A stretch of 24,422 nt of DNA, taken from CAYMTR01 sp964393405 (GTDB lineage: Bacteria; Bacteroidota; Bacteroidia; Bacteroidales; Prolixibacteraceae). Below the pieces are notes generated by a model that did no database searches, had not been told where the DNA came from, and saw only the letters and a list, made by a program, of their open reading frames with translations. Shown here in pieces: positions 1 through 8,077 of the stretch. Both the position numbers and the translations under genes were made by a program. The stretch's first letter is position 1. Every line of letters begins with the position of its first letter. The stretch spans positions 1 to 24,422 of the forward strand of contig CAYMTR010000046.1 of assembly GCA_964393405.1 (NCBI GenBank). Direction: 5' to 3'.

Positions 1-295
1 CATTGGGAGCAATAAGATTGGGATAATCAATGTAAGGATTCGCAATTTTATTGACGATGTTCATTATATGTTCCGGGGTGGCTATGGCAATCACTAAACT
101 TAAAGGTTGATGATAGGTGTTCAACTTATGGATGTTACCCAAAACCTTACCGTATTTATTTGAGGAATCTTCAGGTACTCCATCATCAAAATAACCAATT
201 AAGTTCCATGTAGGTTCAAACTGATTTATATGATTAATCAGGCATGCGATTTCCCGCCCAAAACCTCCCGCACCGTATATGGCAATGTCTTTCAT
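1..295 (-). CDS. PglD/NeuD-like sugar O/N-acyltransferase, N-terminal part (cut by window edge)
   Basis: Only the first 98 codons lie in the window; the gene runs off the left edge. The reading frame starts at ATG 295 with M-K-D-I-A-I-Y-G-A-G-G-F-G-R-E-I, the small Rossmann-like glycine motif of the PglD N-terminal domain. It continues through L-I-G-Y-F-D-D and, near residues 92-98, N-L-I-A-P-N, as in this family just before the left-handed beta-helix acyltransferase domain. Known members (PglD, NeuD and relatives) acylate amino groups or hydroxyls of nucleotide sugars or sialic acids. The start is 7 nt downstream of the PIG-L deacetylase stop, so the two are probably co-transcribed. The pairing suggests N-deacetylation followed by re-acylation of a sugar, which is inference. 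The helical repeat domain is outside the window, so the acyl donor and substrate cannot be judged. Confidence 0.85.
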   Translation of the reverse strand, partial: MKDIAIYGAGGFGREIACLINHINQFEPTWNLIGYFDDGVPEDSSNKYGKVLGNIHKLNTYHQPLSLVIAIATPEHIMNIVNKIANPYIDYPNLIAPN

Positions 296-302
296 TCAAG
301 AT

Positions 303-974
303 TTATTTTACAATAGTGCGAATCGTCATAAAGGCTTCAGCCAATTTAAAGCCAACCGTAGATCCCCTGAACTTCGCAAGAGCTTCCAAAGCTTCAATTG
401 AACGAGGATTAGGAAATTTCTTAAGTTGCCCAGAATAGCAGGCCATTGCATCAAGTTTATATGGAAGGTATTGCTCAATATTAACGAAATGATTAGGAAT
501 GAAAGTATCAGAAGGAAAAGGCGCTGACCATTCAGTCTCTGAAAGAGTTTCGTATGAATATATCTCTTTTACTGTATAATTATCAACTGGTCTTGCTGAA
601 ACCAATGCAGCACTAAAAACAGTAAAATGGTCAATATGAATATCTCCACGATGAGGGATGAATAAAATATTCACTTTGATTCTTCTTAATATTTCAGCAA
701 TAGACTCAGAGATTTTTGCCAGGGCGACTGTATCAAGTTCAGGTGCGGGAAAATCAAAAAAGAATGTCTCTTTTACTCCTAGTAACATATGTGCTTGAAT
801 AGCTTGTTCCCTTACTTTTGCAATTCTTTCATCCGAAAAGAGACGTGTTGTTCCGCGGGTAATTATCAATATATAAACATTATCATTTTCTTCATAGAAT
901 CGTCTGATAATTCCTCCACAACCCAGAATTTCATCATCAGGGTGAGGGGCAATGATAAGTATATTTTTTTCCAT
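303..974 (-). CDS. PIG-L/LmbE-family sugar N-deacetylase
   Basis: This 223-residue protein is a normal size for the PIG-L/LmbE family, zinc hydrolases that remove N-acetyl groups from GlcNAc-type sugars. The family signature P-H-P-D-D-E is at residues 10-15, directly after the first beta strand. A second metal/active-site motif H-I-D-H lies at residues 113-116. No signal peptide is seen, so it should act in the cytoplasm on a nucleotide sugar, lipid-linked sugar or small glycoside. It sits 36 nt after a WbqC-family gene and 7 nt before a PglD/NeuD-like acyltransferase. That context suggests it exposes a sugar amine for another acyl group; the substrate is not readable from the sequence. Confidence 0.9.
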   Translation of the reverse strand: MEKNILIIAPHPDDEILGCGGIIRRFYEENDNVYILIITRGTTRLFSDERIAKVREQAIQAHMLLGVKETFFFDFPAPELDTVALAKISESIAEILRRIKVNILFIPHRGDIHIDHFTVFSAALVSARPVDNYTVKEIYSYETLSETEWSAPFPSDTFIPNHFVNIEQYLPYKLDAMACYSGQLKKFPNPRSIEALEALAKFRGSTVGFKLAEAFMTIRTIVK

Positions 975-1010
975 TTAAAAACAGGTAAATAAAGGAATAA
1001 TTAAATGTAA

Positions 1011-1706
1011 TTATGATGTCTGATGGTCTAACACTATATCCCAACGATATCCACAATTCATAAGAAAATCAAGGATCGTAACGTTTGTATCAAACGGACT
1101 CCAAAGTTGAGGATATTCAAATGGTTTATAATCAGAATATTTCAAGACAATTCCTTTAGCGCTGAAGTTTTCTTCTTTTTGATAAACCATTGCTCCTGTT
1201 CCTGAATAATAAACACTTCCGTTCAATGCTTTTACAATATCAATCACCTTTTCTTCTCTAGTAGTATATAAATTCAAATCAGATGCATTAATCAATAGTG
1301 TGTTAATATTGAACTTTTTGCAAAAAAAAGCTATGATAGAACTATTCAATATGGCTAATGTCGGATAATCTTTTTGCAGAAGCATTGAAAAATCCGAATA
1401 AATTTCATCAAAGAACTTAGCCTGCCGGTAATTGGTTTCAAGTATTTTAAGATGTTTTGCTTTCCAATCCAGTTCATCTCTTGTGCGTACTTCATTTATC
1501 TTATAACCATGTTTTTCTTCCACTGGAATTTTTAATCTAAATGGGCCATCTGAAGTTCTAATATAGTGGTAATTGTGCATACCCTTTTTAGAAAATTGTA
1601 CATCATCATGAAAAACAAATACATCAGCTTTAGCTATTTTGTAGAAATAACCTATCCAAGGGATATAGTTAGGTTGATGAATTGAAATGATTTTAGATGT
1701 CTCCAT
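1011..1706 (-). CDS. WbqC-family protein
   Basis: A 231-residue protein with the WbqC-family N-terminus: I-S-I-H-Q-P-N-Y-I-P-W-I-G-Y-F at about residues 7-21, followed by a K-A-D-V-F-V-F-H-D-D-V-Q-F stretch. The family is common in O-antigen and capsule loci. Its biochemical role is not firmly settled to my knowledge; its repeated neighbourhood with aminotransferases and acyltransferases suggests modification of an amino sugar. The protein is soluble in appearance, with no signal peptide or membrane segment. It starts at ATG 1706, 17 nt after the GNAT acyltransferase stop, and lies 36 nt before the PIG-L deacetylase, making a compact four-gene modification block. Family assignment is firm, function is not. 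Confidence 0.88.
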   Translation of the reverse strand: METSKIISIHQPNYIPWIGYFYKIAKADVFVFHDDVQFSKKGMHNYHYIRTSDGPFRLKIPVEEKHGYKINEVRTRDELDWKAKHLKILETNYRQAKFFDEIYSDFSMLLQKDYPTLAILNSSIIAFFCKKFNINTLLINASDLNLYTTREEKVIDIVKALNGSVYYSGTGAMVYQKEENFSAKGIVLKYSDYKPFEYPQLWSPFDTNVTILDFLMNCGYRWDIVLDHQTS

Positions 1707-1723
1707 TATGAATAAAGTGTTTT

Positions 1724-2305
1724 TTATTTTTCAGCACTACTAATATAATCGCTATATGTCAGTGCATAAGATTTTGCATCGGTACGTATTCCTTTATTAA
1801 TCCAAAATTCCTTAAGTGTTCCTTCGAAACTCATTCCTACATTTCGAATTACCTTTTCAGAGGCATAATTATCTGAAGTACATTTTGCCTGAATTCTGTT
1901 TAGCCCAATCTCTTTAAAGCAAAACTCAAGCACAGATTTAATTGCTTCTGTGATTAATCCTTTACCCTGAAAGGATGGATTAAGAATATAGGATAACTCA
2001 CCTCTTTTGTTGCCAAAACATACGTCAAAAATCCTCACAATTCCTATAAACTTGTTCAATTCCTTAAGCTCTAATGCCCATGCATACGAGTGAATAGAAC
2101 TGTATTCTTCTAATAAAGAAGAAATATATCTTTGTGTCTGAGCAACTTCTGTATGAGGACTCCAACTAAGAAACTTTGAAATAGAGGGATTACTTGTATA
2201 TTCAAACATATCCCTGTCATCAGATTCTCTGATTCTCCGTAATTCTAATCGAGTTGTATTCAGCTTTTTGTCAAAGGGGTTTTGGATATTGGGTAGTTCA
2301 ACCAT
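1724..2305 (-). CDS. GNAT (RimJ/RimL-type) N-acyltransferase
   Basis: A GNAT-fold protein of 193 residues when started at ATG 2305. The open frame extends to a TTG at 2347 that would overlap the upstream gene by 11 nt; I prefer the ATG, which leaves a 31-nt gap and places the conserved T-R-L-E-L-R-R-I strand near residue 18. The acetyl-CoA pyrophosphate-binding loop is visible as Q-G-K-G-L-I-T-E-A after G-E-L-S-Y-I-L-N-P, and the late N-x-x-S-x-x-V-I-x-x-x-G-M-x-x-E-G-T motif is typical of RimJ/RimL-like enzymes. In this position, between the PglC-like initiator and WbqC, it probably acylates an amino sugar rather than a ribosomal protein. That role is inferred from context alone. Confidence 0.85.
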   Translation of the reverse strand: MVELPNIQNPFDKKLNTTRLELRRIRESDDRDMFEYTSNPSISKFLSWSPHTEVAQTQRYISSLLEEYSSIHSYAWALELKELNKFIGIVRIFDVCFGNKRGELSYILNPSFQGKGLITEAIKSVLEFCFKEIGLNRIQAKCTSDNYASEKVIRNVGMSFEGTLKEFWINKGIRTDAKSYALTYSDYISSAEK

Positions 2306-2336
2306 TCTATAAAAATATTCATGAAACCATTCGATC

Positions 2337-2969
2337 TTATTTGTCAATTTTCTTTTGTTCGGAAGCTATCTGCTTTTGACGATGTATATTAAAACTATCC
2401 TTGTCAATTCTACCTGTGACCATCATATCCACTGATCCAAGAACTTTAGGAATCGTTTTACAAAATATCTTAAAATCCAAACAAAATGATAAATTCTCAA
2501 CATAATTAACATCCATTTCAAATTGATCTTCCCAGGTTATATAGCTTCTTCCTTTTATACTTGCAAGGCTTGTCATTCCAGGTCTTACTTGATGGCGTTT
2601 AATTTCCCTATTATTATAGTACAGAAGATATTCTTCTAACAGAGGACGAGGACCTATAAAGCTCATATCTCCTTTAACTATATTAATTAATTGAGGAAGT
2701 TCGTCAATACTCATTTTTCTCAGAAGTGCTCCTAATTTTGTCAACCGCTGCTTATCGGATAAATTCATAGACGAATTATTTATCATTGTTCGAAATTTAA
2801 TTATGGCAAAAGGTTTATTTTCTTTGCCAATTCTTTTCTGTTTAAAAAATACTGGACTACCCATTTTGAAAAAAATCAAGAGCATAACCAATATCAATAA
2901 AGGAGAAAGAAGCATTAATAAAACTATTGATAAAATGATATCCAGAAATCGCTTTATAAATAAATACAT
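2337..2969 (-). CDS. PglC/WcaJ-type initiating sugar-phosphate transferase
   Basis: A small bacterial sugar transferase of about 210 residues, the PglC-like short form without the extra membrane domain of WcaJ. It begins M-Y-L-F-I-K-R-F-L-D-I, followed by one hydrophobic re-entrant/membrane segment (about residues 8-34). Downstream are G-S-P-V-F-F-K-Q-K-R-I-G, K-F-R-T-M (58-62), the catalytic dyad in S-I-D-E-L-P-Q (D89-E90), G-D-M-S-F-I-G-P-R-P-L and R-P-G-M-T-S-L-A. The family transfers a sugar 1-phosphate to undecaprenyl phosphate at the inner membrane, starting repeat-unit assembly. Start choice: ATG 2969 matches family starts. An ATG at 3011 overlapping the upstream TGA in an ATGA arrangement is the alternative and would add 14 residues. 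The neighbouring acyltransferase/deacetylase genes hint at an N-acylated amino sugar as first residue (inference). Confidence 0.92.
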   Translation of the reverse strand: MYLFIKRFLDIILSIVLLMLLSPLLILVMLLIFFKMGSPVFFKQKRIGKENKPFAIIKFRTMINNSSMNLSDKQRLTKLGALLRKMSIDELPQLINIVKGDMSFIGPRPLLEEYLLYYNNREIKRHQVRPGMTSLASIKGRSYITWEDQFEMDVNYVENLSFCLDFKIFCKTIPKVLGSVDMMVTGRIDKDSFNIHRQKQIASEQKKIDK

Positions 2970-3007
2970 AATTCTAGTTTTTACCGTTATATTATGATAG
3001 AAGATCA

Positions 3008-4000
3008 TCATGCAAATATCTCTTCTATCCAACCTTTCAGTGAATATCGGTCATAGATTTCATTAGGAATTTCAACATAGGACGATTGAATAAAGTCTAG
3101 ATCTATTTTTGGATTAATTCTATCAATAATCATAATATTTCTCTTATCGAAAAAATCATAGGATGCTATTGTTTTATTCGTTGTTATTAACTTGCGTTTT
3201 GCACCAAGAACTTCAATCGTTCGCATCGTAAGCCCTGTCTGCCCAGGCGCTTCAATATCTAATGAGGCTTTTGAATGAGACATATAGTATGAAACCTGTT
3301 CCGCTGTAATCATCTTATATTTGAAATCACTTATCTTACTATTTTTAAAAGCAGGATCAGTTATTTTTTTCTTCAAAAACAAAAGTTTACTAGGAAAATA
3401 AAAGTAATAAAACGTTTTAAGATTTGTACTGGAAAAAAAAGAATGTAGATCTTTAATGATTGAGAATCGATCACTATGAACCTTCCCAATGAATATAAAA
3501 TCGATATCTCTTTGTTGAATGTCCGCAATACTGCTATAATTTGGGAGAAAGAATAAAGGACGAAAACTTAATTCAGAATGTCTAGAAACATCTTCCTTAT
3601 CAAAGGAAAATATCTTGTCAAAATAAGGGAAAACACTCGATATGTTATTGCTAATTAATGAATCCCATAGGTATAAAATAAAAACAGCATTACCATATGA
3701 TTTTCGAAGCATTTGAACAATTTCAGGAGTAAGTCCTTCTCCACGGACAATAAATACATAATCAAAATCTATATTCTTATTTTGATTGACTATTTTCCTG
3801 AAATACCTATAAAGATATAGTTTAAAAAGGTTTTTGGCTATTCGTATGGCTATTTTTGAAAGGGTTGAAGTGGAAGGTCTTTCATCGTAAACAGTAACAG
3901 TAGCTCCTCGGCTTTCCAGTTCATTTGAAACTCCAGTGCCATATATACCTTTACCTCTGGGAATAAACAGAAGTACCTTTTTATTTTGCAAATTTATCAT
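3008..4000 (-). CDS. CgeB-like glycosyltransferase
   Basis: A soluble 330-residue protein resembling CgeB/GT-B-like glycosyltransferases found in lipopolysaccharide loci. It opens with a Rossmann strand, K-K-V-L-L-F-I-P-R-G-K-G. Mid-protein it has the pattern L-Y-L-W-D-S-L followed by F-D-K-I-F-S-F-D-K-E-D, and then D-I-D-F-I-F-I-G-K at the domain boundary. Near the C-terminus Q-T-G-L-T-M-R-T-I-E-V-L-G and K-L-I-T-T-N occupy the position of the donor-binding acidic motif in GT-B enzymes. It should transfer a sugar from a nucleotide donor to the lipid-linked oligosaccharide at the cytoplasmic face. Start is ATG 4000, 15 nt after the epimerase stop. Fold-level call is reasonable; donor and acceptor are unknown. 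Confidence 0.7.
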   Translation of the reverse strand: MINLQNKKVLLFIPRGKGIYGTGVSNELESRGATVTVYDERPSTSTLSKIAIRIAKNLFKLYLYRYFRKIVNQNKNIDFDYVFIVRGEGLTPEIVQMLRKSYGNAVFILYLWDSLISNNISSVFPYFDKIFSFDKEDVSRHSELSFRPLFFLPNYSSIADIQQRDIDFIFIGKVHSDRFSIIKDLHSFFSSTNLKTFYYFYFPSKLLFLKKKITDPAFKNSKISDFKYKMITAEQVSYYMSHSKASLDIEAPGQTGLTMRTIEVLGAKRKLITTNKTIASYDFFDKRNIMIIDRINPKIDLDFIQSSYVEIPNEIYDRYSLKGWIEEIFA

Positions 4001-4015
4001 GTTTTGTACTTAACA

Positions 4016-5155
4016 TTATTTGAAAAGATTCCTTCTTTTTAACTCTTCTATCGACCTTAAATAATTATCCTCTTTAGTTTCTTGATGATTAACCCAGTCA
4101 ATGAATTTTGATATTCCGTTATTAAAATTTACATGAGGTCTGTATCCAAGTAATTTTGTGATTTTACTGATATCAGCACGATTGTGTCTTATATCACCAA
4201 GACGATAATTACCTGATATATTTACAGGAACTTTTATTCCGAATCCATTAATAAGCTCGTTTGCTACTGTCATAACATCAACAGAAATGCCAGTTCCAAC
4301 ATTAAATACTTGTCCATCGGCCTCATCTTTTTCAATTCCCAAAATTGTCGCATCAATTACATCGTCAATAAAGACAAAATCTCTTGATTCTTTCCCGTCT
4401 TCAAAAATAATAATGTTCGAATTATTTTTAATACGGGTAGAAAAAATGGAAAGTATTCCAGTATAGGGATTTGATAGTGATTGTCCAGGACCATAGACGT
4501 TTTGATATCTGAAAGCAACACCTGCAATGCCAATTGATTTTGTAATGGTAATAACTAATTGTTCCTGAACTTGTTTAGTGATCCCATATACAGAGGAGGG
4601 ATGAATTTTGGATTCTTCATCTGTAGGCATTAAAGTCAAAAGTGAATCACATCCGGGATATTTTACTTCAAAATCGCCTTTCATCAGACTTTCTTCTGGC
4701 CTATGATCGGGGTAAACTACCCCCATTTCTTTACTTAGATATTTACCTTCGCCATATATTGCACGCGAAGATGCAACAATCACTTTTTCTACCTTATTTG
4801 GTTTGTTGGTTAATATATCAAGCAAAAGAGCAGTTCCACCTATATTTATTTGATTATATTTTTCTATTTCATACATCGACTGACCCGTTCCTGTCTCAGC
4901 TGCAAAATGAACGATAATGTGCTGATCTGCGATGGCCGTCTCAAGGTCTTTTCTGGAAGTCACACTGCCATGTATAAACCTTACTTTATCTTTTATTGAA
5001 ATATATAATGGAGAAGTTTTATCAGGATTTTCACCATGTATCTGTTGAGAAAGATTATCAATTACTGTTACATTATAGCCCAGTTCTACTAATCTTAATG
5101 CAAGATTGGAACCAATAAAACCGGCACCGCCGGTAATAAGTATCTTCTTTTTCAT
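4016..5155 (-). CDS. Extended-SDR nucleotide-sugar epimerase/dehydratase, possibly dTDP-L-rhamnose 4-epimerase-like
   Basis: A 379-residue extended short-chain dehydrogenase/reductase. The NAD(P)-binding G-G-A-G-F-I-G is at residues 9-15, V-I-V-A-S-S-R-A-I-Y-G around 125-135, and the catalytic Y-x-x-x-K is Y190-G-I-T-K194. C-terminal G-x-G-x-x-R/D-F-V elements are present (E-S-R-D-F-V-F-I-D-D). A roughly 45-residue insertion between the serine motif and the tyrosine (about 138-182, containing V-V-Y-P-D-H-R-P-E-E-S and a Y-P-G-C-D stretch) resembles that of WbiB-type dTDP-L-rhamnose 4-epimerases. That is the reason for the specific suggestion, which I hold only moderately. No rml genes are in the window, so the substrate must come from elsewhere. 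It sits between an acyltransferase (7 nt) and a CgeB-like glycosyltransferase (15 nt). Confidence 0.85.
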   Translation of the reverse strand: MKKKILITGGAGFIGSNLALRLVELGYNVTVIDNLSQQIHGENPDKTSPLYISIKDKVRFIHGSVTSRKDLETAIADQHIIVHFAAETGTGQSMYEIEKYNQINIGGTALLLDILTNKPNKVEKVIVASSRAIYGEGKYLSKEMGVVYPDHRPEESLMKGDFEVKYPGCDSLLTLMPTDEESKIHPSSVYGITKQVQEQLVITITKSIGIAGVAFRYQNVYGPGQSLSNPYTGILSIFSTRIKNNSNIIIFEDGKESRDFVFIDDVIDATILGIEKDEADGQVFNVGTGISVDVMTVANELINGFGIKVPVNISGNYRLGDIRHNRADISKITKLLGYRPHVNFNNGISKFIDWVNHQETKEDNYLRSIEELKRRNLFK

Positions 5156-5162
5156 AGATATT

Positions 5163-5801
5163 CTATAATTTTATCCACTTTTTTGTTTCAAAATCAAATC
5201 TTTTTATTGGCATAGCTGGAATTCCAATGGCAATTGTATAAGGTGGAATATCTTTGGTAACTACAGAGTGAGCACCTATTATGGAACATTTTCCAATAGT
5301 TACTCCTGAAAGAACAGAAACAAACTCGCCAAGCCAAACATTTTCTTCAATAGTTATCGGTTTGCCTGATACAGGGCGAAACCGAATAATTGATTCAGGG
5401 TCGCTATCATTTTCATCTCCTGAATAAGAACCATGGTTGGAATCAGAAATATAGATCTTGCCTGCCATAAGCACATTATCACCAATGGTAATTCTATTTA
5501 CTCCAGTAATATGCGAATAATCATTTATTCCTACGTTTTTTCCAAATGTTATAATAATACCTTGGTTAACATAGGGATAAGCTTCTATTTTACATCCTTT
5601 ACCCAAAGAAAGATTTTTTCCGAAATCTATATGCCTTTTCCCTCGTATTTCAACCGGCAATCTGAATAGTCGTGCATCAGATACAATTAACTTTGTTACG
5701 ATTGTGAGATAGATCAATTGCAAATATCCCCAGAAACCATACATTTCTAATCTCCCAGGGACATAACGACTTTTCTTTATTTCTATGCTATTGTTCTGCA
5801 T
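5163..5801 (-). CDS. Left-handed beta-helix (hexapeptide-repeat) acyltransferase
   Basis: A 212-residue WcaF/WbbJ-like acyltransferase. Imperfect hexapeptide repeats (I/V-x-x-x-x-x) run from about residue 58 to 190, for example I-T-I-G-D-N-V, I-T-I-E-E-N-V-W-L-G and V-T-I-G-K-C-S-I-I-G. The likely catalytic histidine is in S-N-H-G (H123), and the usual end motif with G-x-P-A appears as G-I-P-A-M-P-I-K near 193-200. Such enzymes O-acetylate sugars on lipid-linked intermediates or the finished polymer using acetyl-CoA. The N-terminal 40 residues contain a mildly hydrophobic stretch (F-W-G-Y-L-Q-L-I-Y-L) that could lie on the membrane. The start at ATG 5801 overlaps the preceding glycosyltransferase stop by 19 nt, suggesting translational coupling. 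Acceptor unknown. Confidence 0.88.
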   Translation of the reverse strand: MQNNSIEIKKSRYVPGRLEMYGFWGYLQLIYLTIVTKLIVSDARLFRLPVEIRGKRHIDFGKNLSLGKGCKIEAYPYVNQGIIITFGKNVGINDYSHITGVNRITIGDNVLMAGKIYISDSNHGSYSGDENDSDPESIIRFRPVSGKPITIEENVWLGEFVSVLSGVTIGKCSIIGAHSVVTKDIPPYTIAIGIPAMPIKRFDFETKKWIKL

Positions 5802-6910
5802 ATATCAAGATATTTTTGTGCTCTGGATGTTGCCGTATCAAAAGTTTCTAAACGTTTGATCCCATTTTCTACAAGTTTTTTTTGCAAATCTGGTTCGGTT
5901 ATAAGTCTGATTAATTCTTGAGCAATGTCTTCAGGATTCATAGGATCAAAATAAATAGCAGAATTTCCACAAACCACGGTAGCGAAGGGTAGATTCGATG
6001 TTGCAATAGGTTTTCTCATCTTCATGGCTTCGGCATAACTGGCAGAAAAACACTCCATTAAAGAAGGAAGAAACATGGCGTCGCTTTCATAATATACTTG
6101 TGGGCAATCTGATATGGGAATCCTACCAAGATTATGAATCTGACTAAGGATATCTGGATTTAATCTTTCATTCAATAATTTAGGATCCACAGTTAAAATG
6201 AAACGAATATCCACAGAACTGAGTCGTTTTCTTAAAATCGGGATTATTTCATTTAGAATAGTCAGATTTTTATGTGTCATAAAAGAGCTTAAGGTAATAA
6301 ATCTGAATTCATTATATTTTTTTTTTGGTAATATATTAACTGTACGTGGTATGAAATCATTGAAGTAATCATTACATGAATTGGTAACCGTGTACAAATT
6401 CATGGGATTGCACTTTAAATAATTAGGTAATCGTGAGGTAACATCTTCTGTTTCGCATACATAAAATTTCCCGTTACGTTCTAAGTAAAATTTGTGGAAG
6501 ATTTTATGCAAGGCGAATATAAATCTCTTTTTATTCGAAATTATTTTAAAAAAAGGTGATTCTGGATAGATATAATAAGGATAAGCATAACCCATAAGAT
6601 GAGGAGCATTTGGTTGCCATACACTTGGTCCAAAAACGGTAAAAACACAATCTGGACGAATATCTTTCTCAAGTCGAATTAATTTACGCCATGTTTTAAT
6701 TCCTTTTAAGTTGAAAAAAGGTTTATAATCAAAAACATAAAAAGAAAAATTTTTGGTAAACTCTGATTGATTCAATTGAGATTCAACTGTTTTGCTGATA
6801 AATACAAAATATTGGTTTTCAGGGTGCTTTATACATTCGCGAATAAAAGATACTGTCACTTGAGTTACACCTGTTGCCCTGGTTCCGGAAGCATTAATAA
6901 TTAGTCTCAT
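5783..6910 (-). CDS. Family 4 (GT-B) glycosyltransferase
   Basis: A 375-residue retaining GT-B glycosyltransferase. It opens M-R-L-I-I-N-A-S-G-T-R-A-T-G-V-T-Q-V, the N-terminal domain acceptor side. A linker leads to the C-terminal Rossmann domain starting about residue 200 (F-R-F-I-T-L-S-S-F-M-T-H-K-N). The E-x7-E donor-binding motif is E286-C-F-S-A-S-Y-A-E294, followed by K-P-I-A-T-S-N-L-P and a short helical C-terminus. It would add one sugar to the growing repeat unit in the cytoplasm. A run of ten adenines on the coding strand (6317-6326) encodes P195-K-K-K198 in the inter-domain linker region, a possible slippage site. It overlaps the acyltransferase start by 19 nt and is 42 nt downstream of another GT4 gene. 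Confidence 0.9.
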   Translation of the reverse strand: MRLIINASGTRATGVTQVTVSFIRECIKHPENQYFVFISKTVESQLNQSEFTKNFSFYVFDYKPFFNLKGIKTWRKLIRLEKDIRPDCVFTVFGPSVWQPNAPHLMGYAYPYYIYPESPFFKIISNKKRFIFALHKIFHKFYLERNGKFYVCETEDVTSRLPNYLKCNPMNLYTVTNSCNDYFNDFIPRTVNILPKKKYNEFRFITLSSFMTHKNLTILNEIIPILRKRLSSVDIRFILTVDPKLLNERLNPDILSQIHNLGRIPISDCPQVYYESDAMFLPSLMECFSASYAEAMKMRKPIATSNLPFATVVCGNSAIYFDPMNPEDIAQELIRLITEPDLQKKLVENGIKRLETFDTATSRAQKYLDICRTIA

Positions 6911-6952
6911 CTAAAAAATAATTAGTAGTTATGAGGCAACCAATTTTATTCA

Positions 6953-8041
6953 TCAGTCTGAATTTATTAAAAATGAATAGAATTTATTCCCTATTGCTTC
7001 TACATTATATTCTTTAATCGTTTCCTTTGCAGCATTTCCAAATTGTTGTCTTAAAGCATCGTTTTGCATTAAAAGATGTAATTTATTCGTAAAGTTTTCA
7101 AAGTCGAATAAAGTTATTAGAAATCCATTCTTATTGTCTATTACCATTTCAGAGGGGCCAGCAATACAATCAAAACTAACAACTGGCAAACCAGCTGACA
7201 TTGCCTCTCCAATTACATTCGGAAATCCTTCAGAGGAAGAAGTAAAGGCAAAAATCTTGCTTTTCAAATAATAATAATCAACATTTGCTTGACTGCCGAC
7301 AAGTATAATCCTATCATCCATATCAAGATTATGTATCAATTGCTTCAGTTTTGCCATATTTTTTTGCTTTAAAGCATCATCGCCCACTATAATCAATTTC
7401 CATTCAGGTTGAGAAATTTTTGCAAAAGTCTCTATAAGTCTATCATGATGTTTTGATTCAATTAAACGACCGACAGTTAACACAATATTCTCTCTTTTTA
7501 ATGCATTGTCAGGTTGAATCATTCTTATTGGATTACCTATAACGCAAATATTATTATGCTTGAATTGAGCGGAATACAATTTCTTCGCTTTATTAGTCTG
7601 TGCAATCACTCCTTTTGTTCTTGGATAAAGCCATTTTCTGAGAAGTCTATGACTCGTACCAAATTGCTTTGCAGGGCTGCATCTATCCGAAATATAAACC
7701 TGATAAGGCAATCCAATAAGTGCAAGCAACACGAAACTATTCCAGAACTCACCAAAACTTAAAATAGAATCCGGATTTATTTTTTTTACCATTTGTCTCA
7801 AAAAGATCAGTCTGCCTAATGTATAAAACATCCTGAATCTGTTATTAAAAACTGTTCTAGGCTTGTGAATTCTCAGGCTATCTGGAATTGAATAAAAGAC
7901 TTCAGTACTTCTACCATACATTACCAAATGAACTTCAAGTCCATCTCTTTGGCAAAAGTATTCTGCCAGCTCAGACATAACCCGCTCCATGCCTCCCACC
8001 TGTAATGCCGGTATTACCAAGCATAATTTGGCTTTTCTCAT
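6953..8041 (-). CDS. Family 4 (GT-B) glycosyltransferase
   Basis: A 362-residue GT4 enzyme with the standard architecture. The N-terminal strand and loop read L-C-L-V-I-P-A-L-Q-V-G-G-M-E-R-V, followed by a K-K-I-N-P-D-S-I-L-S-F-G segment. The C-terminal domain begins N-I-V-L-T-V-G-R-L-I-E-S-K-H-H-D-R, and the donor-site motif is E-G-F-P-N-V-I-G-E (E-x7-E) followed by G-L-P-V-V-S-F-D-C. The frame extends ten codons upstream to a TTG at 8071; I choose ATG 8041 because it puts the first beta strand close to the N-terminus and leaves 36 nt after the ATP-grasp stop. The D-C-I-A-G-P-S-E stretch is typical of GT4 enzymes using UDP-sugars, but the donor remains unassigned. Confidence 0.9.
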   Translation of the reverse strand: MRKAKLCLVIPALQVGGMERVMSELAEYFCQRDGLEVHLVMYGRSTEVFYSIPDSLRIHKPRTVFNNRFRMFYTLGRLIFLRQMVKKINPDSILSFGEFWNSFVLLALIGLPYQVYISDRCSPAKQFGTSHRLLRKWLYPRTKGVIAQTNKAKKLYSAQFKHNNICVIGNPIRMIQPDNALKRENIVLTVGRLIESKHHDRLIETFAKISQPEWKLIIVGDDALKQKNMAKLKQLIHNLDMDDRIILVGSQANVDYYYLKSKIFAFTSSSEGFPNVIGEAMSAGLPVVSFDCIAGPSEMVIDNKNGFLITLFDFENFTNKLHLLMQNDALRQQFGNAAKETIKEYNVEAIGNKFYSFLINSD

Positions 8042-8077
8042 CAAATTATTTTTTTGAGGTTCAAATCTCAAATAGGT

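Noticed and set aside
2306..2347. TTG start for the GNAT gene overlapping the PglC-like gene by 11 nt
   Set aside because: TTG is a weak choice when ATG 2305 lies in frame just ahead of the conserved first strand.
8042..8071. Upstream TTG start for the GT4 gene ending at 6953
   Set aside because: The extended frame begins with TTG and adds ten non-family residues; ATG 8041 gives the normal N-terminus and a 36-nt spacer.
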